Shown here: piece by piece, positions 9,195-15,859 of the stretch | Numbering within the stretch: position 1 is the stretch's first letter | How the letters are laid out: every line of letters begins with the position of its first letter | Assembly (NCBI RefSeq): GCF_000799735.1 | Contig: NZ_JUHH01000001.1 | Coordinates: 620,001-684,000, forward strand | DNA length: 64,000 nt | Reading direction: 5' to 3' | DNA from: Methylotenera sp. G11 | Lineage (GTDB): Bacteria; Pseudomonadota; Gammaproteobacteria; Burkholderiales; Methylophilaceae | Made by a program: the position numbers and the translations under genes | The notes under the pieces: model-generated | Seen by the model: only the letters and a program-made list of their open reading frames with translations | Told to the model about the DNA's origin: nothing | Database searches by the model: none

Positions 9195-9243
9195 ACAAAA
9201 AAGGCGTCCTGCATCCGGTTAAAATAACCATTGCAAGGACGCC
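9195..9243 (-). terminator. leader terminator between nasT and nasS
   Basis: On the minus strand, GGCGTCC-TTGCA is followed by TGCAGGACGCC and a run of six T, giving a long stem (plus-strand arms 9203-9213 and 9232-9243) with a classic U-tract. It sits in front of nasS rather than at an operon end, which fits a conditional terminator read through when NasT is active. Strong as an intrinsic terminator; its conditional nature is inferred from the NasT family. Confidence 0.85.
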
Positions 9244-9252
9244 TTTGTCCGC

Positions 9253-9313
9253 GGCAGTACCCACTGCCATAATCCGTTTACTGCCTGGTACCGGACATGA
9301 TCCACCCGGTACC
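9253..9313 (-). promoter_or_regulatory. candidate NasT (ANTAR) antitermination hairpins in the nasS leader
   Basis: Two inverted repeats precede the terminator. P1 is GGTACCGG paired with CCGGTACC (9306-9313 and 9287-9294) around an 11-base interior. P2 is GGCAGTA paired with TACTGCC (9279-9285 and 9253-9259); a shorter alternative hairpin GGCAGT-GGGT-ACTGCC (9253-9268) competes with it. The interiors share GGATCAT and GGATTAT. ANTAR targets are two neighbouring stem-loops followed by a terminator, the layout here. The exact hexaloop consensus was not confirmed by folding. Confidence 0.6.
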
Positions 9314-9332
9314 GCATCACCGTCCCCAACCA

Positions 9333-9908
9333 CTAAAGCTGCTTCGTTGCCGCTTCAATGACTTCTTTTGCCAGGACTGCAATACGCTTGTTCTGCCGCA
9401 TCGCCATGCTTCGCAACATTGCATAAGCATGATCTTCATCAAAACTGTGCTCTTTCATCAGGAGCCCTTTTGCTTTTTCAAGCACCTTGCGCTCCGCCAG
9501 CTTGAGCTTTGCCTCGCCCAATTCATCCCTTAAGGATTTGACCTCTTCAAACCTGACAACCGCGGCATTGATCACCGGCATCAGGCTCTCGCTTGGCAAG
9601 CTGCCGACCACATAAGCCGACACACCCGCCCTGGTCGCTTCGCGCATCTTCTGAATGTCGCCGTCATGCGTAAACATGACAATCGGTTTAGGCACGGTTT
9701 CATTCATGACACAGAGATTTTCCAAAGTATCGCGGCTTGGTGAATCCGTATCGATGATGACAATATCGGGCTGCAGCTCACGCACTGCATCATCAAGGTT
9801 CTCAGTGCTGGATAAATGGGCAATCACCTGATAACCGGCATCTGTTAAAGACTGCCTTAGCGGCGCAGTTCTCACCAAATCATCATCAACCAACATTACA
9901 GAAAGCAT
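9333..9908 (-). CDS. nasT: NasT nitrate antiterminator (receiver-like domain plus ANTAR)
   Basis: The 191-residue protein has an N-terminal response-regulator-like domain (MLVDDDLVRTAPLRQSL, then DIVIIDTDSPS) and a C-terminal ANTAR RNA-binding helix bundle (KLAERKVLEKAKGLLMKEHSF to MRQNKRIAVLAKEVIEA). NasT binds paired hairpins in nitrate leader RNA and prevents termination, under negative control of NasS. The start is ATG 9908, preceded by CAGG; the longer frame reaching 9953 would begin inside the sigma-54 promoter and is rejected. nasT is first in the cluster, with the attenuator between it and nasS, so NasT would control its own partner and all structural genes. Confidence 0.92.
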   Translation of the reverse strand: MLSVMLVDDDLVRTAPLRQSLTDAGYQVIAHLSSTENLDDAVRELQPDIVIIDTDSPSRDTLENLCVMNETVPKPIVMFTHDGDIQKMREATRAGVSAYVVGSLPSESLMPVINAAVVRFEEVKSLRDELGEAKLKLAERKVLEKAKGLLMKEHSFDEDHAYAMLRSMAMRQNKRIAVLAKEVIEAATKQL

Positions 9909-9941
9909 GCATAACCTGAACAAAGCATTTAGCAACATAAA

Positions 9942-9957
9942 AGCAACTTGCATGCCA
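9942..9957 (-). promoter_or_regulatory. sigma-54 promoter of the nas cluster
   Basis: The minus strand reads TGGCATG-CAAG-TTGCT, matching the sigma-54 consensus TGGCACG-N4-TTGCW at all but one base and with the right GG-to-GC spacing. Transcription would start near 9931, leaving a leader of about 23 bases before the nasT ATG at 9908. This settles the nasT start. The promoter needs an enhancer-binding activator; an NtrC-like site lies upstream at 10043-10059. Confidence 0.85.
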
Positions 9958-10042
9958 GTTGAAAAAACATAGGCTAATGCATTGAAAAGTAATGGGAAAT
10001 AATATTTTATGGATTTTCAGCGCATGCATTGCCAATAAGCGG

Positions 10043-10059
10043 TGCACCATAGACGTGCA
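10043..10059. promoter_or_regulatory. NtrC-type enhancer site
   Basis: TGCACCATAGACGTGCA matches the enteric NtrC-site form TGCACCATATTGGTGCA at 14 of 17 positions, with perfect TGCAC/GTGCA ends. Its centre is about 120 bases upstream of the predicted sigma-54 start, a usual enhancer distance. It implies nitrogen-limitation control of the nas operon. Inferred from consensus knowledge. Confidence 0.65.
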
Positions 10060-10174
10060 GCAGCACTAAAAAAATCATCCATAAAGGAGCAAACCGCTGC
10101 AACGCATGATCCAATTGCGCCGGCCGTGCCTTCCCAGTGCGCGCAGGGGTTTATTGACACAGCGAAACCTTTGG

Positions 10175-10230
10175 ATAGGGCTTTAGCTTCCAACTGTCCG
10201 GTTCATGCCTAAAGTTTCCCCTATACGGAC
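10175..10230. other. candidate H-type pseudoknot / structured nucleic acid
   Basis: ATAGGG-CTTTAG (10175-10186) pairs with CTAAAG (10209-10214) and CCCTAT (10219-10224), giving a 12-bp stem with a TTTC bulge. The 22-base loop contains GTCCG (10196-10200), complementary to CGGAC (10226-10230) just outside the stem, the geometry of an H-type pseudoknot. The class and strand are not recognised; it may be chance. Confidence 0.3.
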
Positions 10231-10524
10231 TTTTCCAGGCACACCAGTGGCTTAGGCTCCATATCCCCATGCACCCCACAGCGTTATCCACAGAAATTGT
10301 GGAGTGCTGCTGCCGTCATGGTTCCATGATGAACAAAGTATGGTTAATATTGGTGCAATATGCCGTTCACAATGCATGCACGCGAGCAGCGTGAACTCAG
10401 ATAGACAACGGGGGTCTTAAAGCCAGGAGTGACGCAGCATGATGCTATTGAACGGAATGTATTGATTGATAGTAGAATCAAACATACTGATTATCACAAC
10501 CAATAAATTTAAACATAATCATAC

Positions 10525-11772
10525 ATGGTCAATTTTAATTACACCCATTACAAACTCCAGCCCATTTACCGCTTCAGTGTGGCGCTTATCTTCTTCGCGC
10601 TTGCACTGATTTCCCGCTTTACGTTTTTGACGCATGCAACCGGCGGACCTTTCGTGACTTTTTACCCGGCAATCATATTGAGTTTCTATTTCTGCGGCAC
10701 ATTCCCGGGCGCCATGGTCGCGGTGCTATCCGGGCTTGCCGGCTCATATTACTTTATACCGCCTTACAACCAATTCTCCGGGCACATCCACATTTCCAAT
10801 GCCATCATTTTTTTCTCGATTACATCGACCCTGATCGGATTTTTCATTTCCAGGCTGCACCGTTATATCGAGGAAACCAATGTCATCCTTAATAATGAAA
10901 TGATCGGCAGCATGATGCTCAGGGATAGAAAAATCATCTGGTGCAATAAAGCCATGAGCACGATCCTGGGTTATACGCAGTCCGAGTTGTTAGGCTCTTC
11001 GACCAAGATGCTGTTTGCGGATGAAGCCATGTACGAGACCGTGGGCAGGAATGCCTATCCGCTCAAGAGCGGCGCTCCTTACCGTACCCAGTTCGAGATG
11101 AAAAAAGTCGATGGACATAAGGTATGGATAGAAATCAGCGGCGCTGCAATCCCCTATGACTCCGGTTTATCCTTATGGCTGGTGAACGATATTTCGAAAC
11201 TGAAAGCGCTGGAGGAAGAACTCAAGCACCAGATTGACCATGACTTCCTGACCGGTCTGCGCAGCCGCGCATGGTTCATGGAGCAGGCAACCATAGAGCT
11301 GCATCGTGCCAGCCGCTTCAACACCCCGCTATCGCTGCTGATGCTGGATATCGACTTCTTTAAGCTTGTGAATGACACTTACGGCCACCAGGCCGGCGAC
11401 ATCGCACTGAAAAGCGTTGCCCAGTTCATGCAGAAGATCCTGCGTGACTTCGATATGTGTGCCCGCATGGGCGGAGAAGAGTTCATGATTCTGCTGCCGC
11501 AGACAAACCAGGATAAAGCGCTTGAGGTCGCAGAACGCATCAGGCTGTTCATCCAGAATACACAAGTACCGCTGCCGACTGGCGAATCCTCTTTGCAGCT
11601 GACTGTTTCGATAGGCTTATCCTCTCTGTCATCCAAAGAGGATAATATTGATGACCTGATCAACAAGGCAGATAAAGCCCTTTACCAGGCCAAGCATACC
11701 GGCAGAAACCGGGTTTGCGTTGCAGGGTTGCCTGACAGCCAGCCATCGGACAGCCAGGAAACCGTACTTTAA
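10525..11772 (+). CDS. membrane PAS-GGDEF diguanylate cyclase (DUF4118-type N-terminus)
   Basis: The 415-residue protein begins with about four membrane helices resembling the KdpD-type DUF4118 region (residues 18-110), followed by a PAS domain (about 118-225) and a GGDEF domain (about 230-400). The active site is GGEEF (316-320), and the product-inhibition I-site RxxD is present as RDFD (307-310), exactly five residues before it, so it should make cyclic di-GMP and be feedback-inhibited. The signal sensed by the membrane/PAS region is unknown. It is divergent from the nas cluster but nothing ties it to nitrate. The start ATG at 10525 follows an A+T-rich region with no strong ribosome site. 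Confidence 0.9.
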   Translation: MVNFNYTHYKLQPIYRFSVALIFFALALISRFTFLTHATGGPFVTFYPAIILSFYFCGTFPGAMVAVLSGLAGSYYFIPPYNQFSGHIHISNAIIFFSITSTLIGFFISRLHRYIEETNVILNNEMIGSMMLRDRKIIWCNKAMSTILGYTQSELLGSSTKMLFADEAMYETVGRNAYPLKSGAPYRTQFEMKKVDGHKVWIEISGAAIPYDSGLSLWLVNDISKLKALEEELKHQIDHDFLTGLRSRAWFMEQATIELHRASRFNTPLSLLMLDIDFFKLVNDTYGHQAGDIALKSVAQFMQKILRDFDMCARMGGEEFMILLPQTNQDKALEVAERIRLFIQNTQVPLPTGESSLQLTVSIGLSSLSSKEDNIDDLINKADKALYQAKHTGRNRVCVAGLPDSQPSDSQETVL

Positions 11773-11779
11773 ACCCGGC

Positions 11780-12541
11780 TCAACAAAACCGGTTGAAGCC
11801 ATACCTGGTGAAAACGGCTTTTGCCTTATCGCCTTTCATATAGTGATAAAACGCTGCGGCCTGCGGACTTGCTCCTTTGACCAAGGCCAAAGGATAAATG
11901 ACAGGGTCATGGCTTGCCTCGGGGAATGTCGCGACGGTTTCAACTTTTGCCGAAACCCTGGCGTCGGTCTCATAGACGATGCCTGCCGCGCATTCGCCGC
12001 GTTCCACAAAAACCAGCGCGGCGCGTACATCCTGCGTCCCGACCAGCCGCATTTTAATGGCATCCCACCAGGCCAGGTTTTTTAATGCCTGTTTTGCATA
12101 GATCCCGATCGGTACCGATTCGGTTTCCCCCGTGCACAGCCTGCCACTGAATGCAGCGCCGAAATTGAATTTCCTGTCCATTTCAACCTTGAAAGCCTTA
12201 CCCCTGGGGGCGATCAATACCAGCTGGTTACCCAATAGATTGGTTCTGCTGCCGGGGTCAATCAAGCCCCGCTCCTGCAGGTAACCCATCCATCTGGTAT
12301 CTGCCGACATGAAAATATCGGCAGGCGCGCCCTGCTCGATCTGCTTGGCAAGCGTGGACGATGCCGCAAACGACGTTTGGATGCTGACAGCCTTTTCTTT
12401 CTCATACTCAGCGGCAATTTCCTGAATCGCATTCGTCAGGCTGGCTGCTGCGAATACTGTAATTTTCTGCTCGGCCTGTGCAGCCATGGAAACACTTACC
12501 GCGCAGATGGCAAGGCATAAAAGTAATTTGTTCTTTAACAT
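11780..12541 (-). CDS. modA: molybdate ABC transporter periplasmic binding protein
   Basis: The 253-residue protein has a signal peptide (MLKNKLLLCLAICAVSVSMA, cut near AQA-EQ) followed by ITVFAAASLTNAI and GAPADIFMSADTRWM, the ligand-loop signatures of ModA, and ends with AAAFYHYM and YGF motifs. It should bind molybdate for uptake. The start chosen is ATG 12541 because AGGA lies seven bases before it; ATG 12562 in frame lacks a good site. It follows the porin by about 45 bases. modB and modC are not in this window, so the permease must be elsewhere. Molybdate supply fits the nitrate reductase cluster nearby. Confidence 0.9.
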   Translation of the reverse strand: MLKNKLLLCLAICAVSVSMAAQAEQKITVFAAASLTNAIQEIAAEYEKEKAVSIQTSFAASSTLAKQIEQGAPADIFMSADTRWMGYLQERGLIDPGSRTNLLGNQLVLIAPRGKAFKVEMDRKFNFGAAFSGRLCTGETESVPIGIYAKQALKNLAWWDAIKMRLVGTQDVRAALVFVERGECAAGIVYETDARVSAKVETVATFPEASHDPVIYPLALVKGASPQAAAFYHYMKGDKAKAVFTRYGFNRFC

Positions 12542-12585
12542 GTTTTTTCCTGATGTATTCATTATCGGTTGAAGTTGACCCAGTG

Positions 12586-14046
12586 CTAGAAGTCATACTG
12601 GGCGCGCAGATTGATCGCCTGCTCTTTGTCTTCACGCTTGCCGTTCACAATAATACCGCTGTCAAAACTGGTGCGTACATAATTCAGCACCAGGCGTGCA
12701 TTCGGATTGAATATCCATTTCGCACCGGCGGTCCAGGCATCTGCCTTGGTTGCAGTGTTTGCGACCTTGATTGATTCAAAATCCGAAGCGTCGAACTTGC
12801 TGTAGCGCAGCCCCAGCTCGAACGCACCCCAGCCGGCCTTGTCGTCAAAATTATTGTTCGGCTTGATACGGCCGAATACGCCGCTCTTGTATGCATCGGC
12901 ATACTGCTCTCCGGTAAGCATCCAGTTGATATCCGCATACCAGGTTTTGATATCGTTATCGAATGCCGTGCCGGGAGCGGCCGCACCACGCCTGCCTTCG
13001 AAGTTCGCCTGAATATATTCAGACTGTAGCTTTACCGGGCCATAAGCAAAAGCGGTTTCAAGGCCAAAGCGGTTTCTGTCTGTCTTTTCCGTGTTGATGA
13101 AATTTCCCACGCTGAAGAACTCGACACCGTTACCTTCCGTTTTCTGCTTGATCGCTTTGGTTGTCGGGGTGGTGAAATCAATGCTGCCTTTGCTCACAGA
13201 TGTACCCACATGCAATACCAGGCTCTTGCTGTCAGTCAGCTTCGCCAGGTTTGCATTCAGCCTGGCTCCGATATCCTTGCTGTCCTTAGCGTCATCATTG
13301 TTCTGGCCGCTGCCGTTCACTGCATACACATTGTAATTGACCCATGGCAGCAGATCCCCATGTATCATCACACCGCGGTCATAGGTAGAGTTAAACACCG
13401 TGCCATTGCTTGTTGCCAAGGATATTTCCGTAAAATCGGTAAAGTTCGTGCTTTGCGCACGCTCCAGGCCAAACAGCGGTTTAAACTGGCCAACGCGTAT
13501 CTTGGCGGCAGACCAGCGCGTAAAATCAAGGTAGCCATAAGTCAGGGCGGTTGTCCCCTTGCTGCCGGCATTGTCATTTGCATACTCGCCTTCAACCCGC
13601 ACGGCAAAGTCTTTCAGGAATGAAAATGTACCGCCAAAACGTGCGCGACGGATACTGAAAGTATCATTTGCCCAGTCATCCGGCCGGTAATTCTGGTAAT
13701 CAGCCTGCACCCGCCCGTTTAACTGCAATTTCCAGTCCCCGGTGCCATCTTCAAATACCAGGCCGTCTTTGAACCCGCCATAGATGGGATTGCCTTTGCT
13801 GCTGCCTTTTTCTTCTGATTTAACGATCTTGGACTGGCTGACCTGGTTGCCCAGCCCCACCAGTTCTTTAGTCAGGATATCAAGCTGCTGGTCCTGCTCC
13901 GCGCGCTGCTGGATCAGCTGCTGCACTTTGTTTTCCAGCTCCCTGATGCGTGACTCGGCATCATCGAGCGCCAGCACCGTGGCTGGATAGGCTGCCGTGA
14001 CCGACAGTGCAATGATAGACCGTAAAAAATGGTGACTGATATGCAT
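12586..14046 (-). CDS. outer-membrane porin (OprP/OprO-like) with N-terminal coiled coil
   Basis: The 486-residue protein has a signal peptide (ending ATVLA-LDD), a short coiled coil (about residues 30-65, SRIRELENKVQQLIQQRAEQ) that may trimerise or bind peptidoglycan, then a beta-barrel resembling phosphate-selective porins (WKLQLNGRVQADYQNY; ARFGGTFSFLKDFAVRVEGE) and a C-terminal aromatic residue (AQYDF). GGGGGAG gives a strong ribosome site before ATG 14046. It shares a transcription unit with modA and a ModE-like operator upstream, so it may be an oxyanion (molybdate) porin; the substrate is inferred from context only. Confidence 0.88.
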   Translation of the reverse strand: MHISHHFLRSIIALSVTAAYPATVLALDDAESRIRELENKVQQLIQQRAEQDQQLDILTKELVGLGNQVSQSKIVKSEEKGSSKGNPIYGGFKDGLVFEDGTGDWKLQLNGRVQADYQNYRPDDWANDTFSIRRARFGGTFSFLKDFAVRVEGEYANDNAGSKGTTALTYGYLDFTRWSAAKIRVGQFKPLFGLERAQSTNFTDFTEISLATSNGTVFNSTYDRGVMIHGDLLPWVNYNVYAVNGSGQNNDDAKDSKDIGARLNANLAKLTDSKSLVLHVGTSVSKGSIDFTTPTTKAIKQKTEGNGVEFFSVGNFINTEKTDRNRFGLETAFAYGPVKLQSEYIQANFEGRRGAAAPGTAFDNDIKTWYADINWMLTGEQYADAYKSGVFGRIKPNNNFDDKAGWGAFELGLRYSKFDASDFESIKVANTATKADAWTAGAKWIFNPNARLVLNYVRTSFDSGIIVNGKREDKEQAINLRAQYDF

Positions 14047-14112
14047 AACTCCCCCTTATGACAATATGATGAAATGACGGCTTGCCGCCTATATTGCCAT
14101 TCTCTCACGACT

Positions 14113-14140
14113 ATCGCTATATTCAAACGGGAATAACGAT
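14113..14140. promoter_or_regulatory. ModE-like operator upstream of porin-modA
   Basis: ATCGCTATAT at 14113-14122 and ATAACGAT at 14133-14140 lie in the same 28-bp frame as the E. coli ModE site ATCGCTATATA-N6-TATATAACGAT, with the first half almost perfect and eight matching bases of the second. It is 67-94 bases before the porin start, a sensible promoter position. Supports molybdate control of porin-modA. Confidence 0.7.
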
Positions 14141-14211
14141 AAAAACTAACCATCAGGGGCATGATGATCAGAAACGCATCATTGCTTCCCGGTTGACTGC
14201 TTCAGCGTTGA

Positions 14212-14562
14212 TTAATCGGCGGTGATGAGGTGTGACAGAATCTGGTCAAGCTCTGCCTGGGCTGACAGATGCGCTTTCGCTACCGCATCGCGATAGTTTT
14301 TAAGCATGCTGCGGCCGAGCTCGGTCAGTTCCGCCCCGCCCCCGTGATGCCCGCCCGGTGAGCTGGTGACCAGGGGCTGGTCAAAGCATTTGTTCATGAC
14401 ATCCACAAGCTCCCAGGCCCTGCGGTATGACATCTGCATGCGCTTAGCGGCAGAAGAGATAGACCCGCAGTCATCAATGGCTTCAAGCAAATCCGCTTTG
14501 CCCGGCCCCATTGCGACTTTGTCACCGCACGCAATCCTTATCTTTAAAATATCATTAGCCAT
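14212..14562 (-). CDS. ModE-type winged-helix regulator without molybdate-binding domain
   Basis: The 116-residue protein corresponds to the N-terminal DNA-binding domain of ModE (LysR-like winged helix): GPGKADLLEAIDDCGSISSAAKRMQMSYRRAWELV, then GGHHGGGAELTELG. The C-terminal Mop/molbindin domains of E. coli ModE (262 residues) are absent, as in many short ModE homologs. It is encoded just upstream of the porin-modA unit on the same strand and next to a ModE-like operator, making it the likely regulator. How it senses molybdate is not evident; it may need a separate molbindin or act constitutively. Confidence 0.88.
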   Translation of the reverse strand: MANDILKIRIACGDKVAMGPGKADLLEAIDDCGSISSAAKRMQMSYRRAWELVDVMNKCFDQPLVTSSPGGHHGGGAELTELGRSMLKNYRDAVAKAHLSAQAELDQILSHLITAD

Positions 14563-14636
14563 GCCTGTAGTTTAATGTATTTAAAACGGATATGAGCAGA
14601 ATTCTCCATTGATAAGGTTGCTGCTCATGCGCCAAT

Positions 14637-14669
14637 AAAAAAACAGCCTTCATCTGAAGGCTGTTTTTT
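14637..14669 (-). terminator. intrinsic terminator after nrdB
   Basis: CAGCCTTCA (14644-14652) and TGAAGGCTG (14655-14663) form a perfect 9-bp stem with a 2-base spacer, flanked by A-runs and T-runs so it works in both directions. It lies just beyond the nrdB stop at 14691. Confidence 0.9.
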
Positions 14670-14690
14670 ACATCCAATCCCGGTTTATGG

Positions 14691-15824
14691 TTAATCCCAG
14701 CTTAACGCACCGCCGGTCTGGTACTCCGTCACCCGCGTCTCAAAAAAGTTCTTTTCTTTCTTAAGGTCCATCATTTCACTCATCCAGGGAAATGGATTGT
14801 TTGCCCCGGGATACAGCGCCTCCAGGCCAATCTGCTGGCAGCGGCGATTGGCAATGAAGCGCAGGTACTCTTTGAACATGGTCGCATTCAAACCCAGTAC
14901 ACCGCGCGGCATGGTCGCCTCTGCATACTGATACTCAAGCTCGACACCGTGCTGCATCAATGCCTTGATTTCATCCCTGAATACTGGCGTCCATAGGTGC
15001 GGGTTTTCAAGTTTGATGGTATTGATCACATCAATACCGAAGTTGCAGTGCATGGACTCGTCGCGCAGGATGTACTGGTACTGCTCGGCGGCACCCTGCA
15101 TTTTATTCTGGCGGCCGAGTGCCAGTATCTGCACAAAGCCCACATAGAAAAACAGGCCTTCCATGATGCAGGCAAATACAATCAGCGAACGAAGCAGTTG
15201 CTGGTCGGCCTCCGGCGTACCGGTTTTGAATTCCGGGTCAGTCAGCGTATTGATGAACGGGATCAGAAAATCATCCTTTGCCTTGATGCTGGGCACCTCC
15301 TGATAGGCATTGAAAACCTCCGCTTCATCCAGGCCCAGGCTTTCGACGATATACTGGTATGCATGCGTATGGATCGCCTCTTCGAACCCCTGGCGCAGCA
15401 GATACTGGCGGCACTCCGGCGCGGTGATATGCCGATAGGTGCCCAGCACGATATTGTTGGCAGCCAGCGAATCCGCCGTAGTGAAGAAACCCAGGTTACG
15501 CTTGACGATCAGGCGTTCATCCTCGGTGAGCGCCGTGCTGTCTTTCCACTGCGCAATATCACGGCTCATGCTGACTTCCTGCGGCATCCAGTGATTGGCA
15601 CAACCCGCCAGGTATTTATCCCAGGCCCAATGGTATTTGAATGGCACTAATTGATTGACATCCGTTTGACCATTGATCATGCGCTTATCCGAGGCATTCA
15701 CGCGCCCCGGCATTGTAGCCTGGCCTGCCGCAAACGCTGAAGCCGTGCGTGTTTCCGCGGCGGGTGCTGCCGTCAGCCCTGAGTCGGATGACTCCGTGTA
15801 TGTTTCATCTTCAAATGTAAGCAT
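14691..15824 (-). CDS. nrdB: ribonucleotide reductase class Ia, small (radical) subunit
   Basis: The 377-residue R2 protein houses the di-iron centre and tyrosyl radical. EAIHTHAY supplies Glu149, His152 and the radical Tyr156, the same spacing as E. coli Glu115, His118 and Tyr122; DESMHCNFG supplies the later Glu/His ligands. The C-terminus ends in GALSWD, the tail that docks to R1. It needs oxygen and iron. It lies 35 bases after nrdA and shares its cobalamin/NrdR control. The N-terminal 50 residues are a low-complexity extension. Class Ia rather than Ic because the radical Tyr is present. Confidence 0.95.
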   Translation of the reverse strand: MLTFEDETYTESSDSGLTAAPAAETRTASAFAAGQATMPGRVNASDKRMINGQTDVNQLVPFKYHWAWDKYLAGCANHWMPQEVSMSRDIAQWKDSTALTEDERLIVKRNLGFFTTADSLAANNIVLGTYRHITAPECRQYLLRQGFEEAIHTHAYQYIVESLGLDEAEVFNAYQEVPSIKAKDDFLIPFINTLTDPEFKTGTPEADQQLLRSLIVFACIMEGLFFYVGFVQILALGRQNKMQGAAEQYQYILRDESMHCNFGIDVINTIKLENPHLWTPVFRDEIKALMQHGVELEYQYAEATMPRGVLGLNATMFKEYLRFIANRRCQQIGLEALYPGANNPFPWMSEMMDLKKEKNFFETRVTEYQTGGALSWD

Positions 15825-15859
15825 GTTTATTTTTCCTTATTTTCCACTGGCTCGCCCGC

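Larger units (their letters stand above)
9909..10524. other. 616-base regulatory region between nasT and the diguanylate cyclase gene
   Basis: No gene is seen. The minus strand carries the sigma-54 promoter and NtrC-like site. Further in are a possible pseudoknot-forming palindrome (10175-10230), one perfect DnaA-box 9-mer TTATCCACA (10284-10292) within TCCACA-GAAAT-TGTGGA, and a weaker NtrC-like site (10341-10357). No clear promoter for the plus-strand cyclase was identified. Confidence 0.55.

Noticed and set aside
9253-9268. Second sigma-54 promoter reading TGGCAGTGGGTACTGC before nasS
   Set aside because: The GG-to-GC spacing is one base too long and the block is better explained as the P2 hairpin.
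10284-10292. DnaA box TTATCCACA as a sign of an origin
   Set aside because: Only one consensus box is present, with no cluster, A+T-rich unwinding region or dnaA/dnaN genes. It also fits a small inverted repeat.
14997-15650. A 217-residue frame antisense to nrdB
   Set aside because: nrdB has every catalytic motif in the other strand; the antisense reading shows no motif and no ribosome site.
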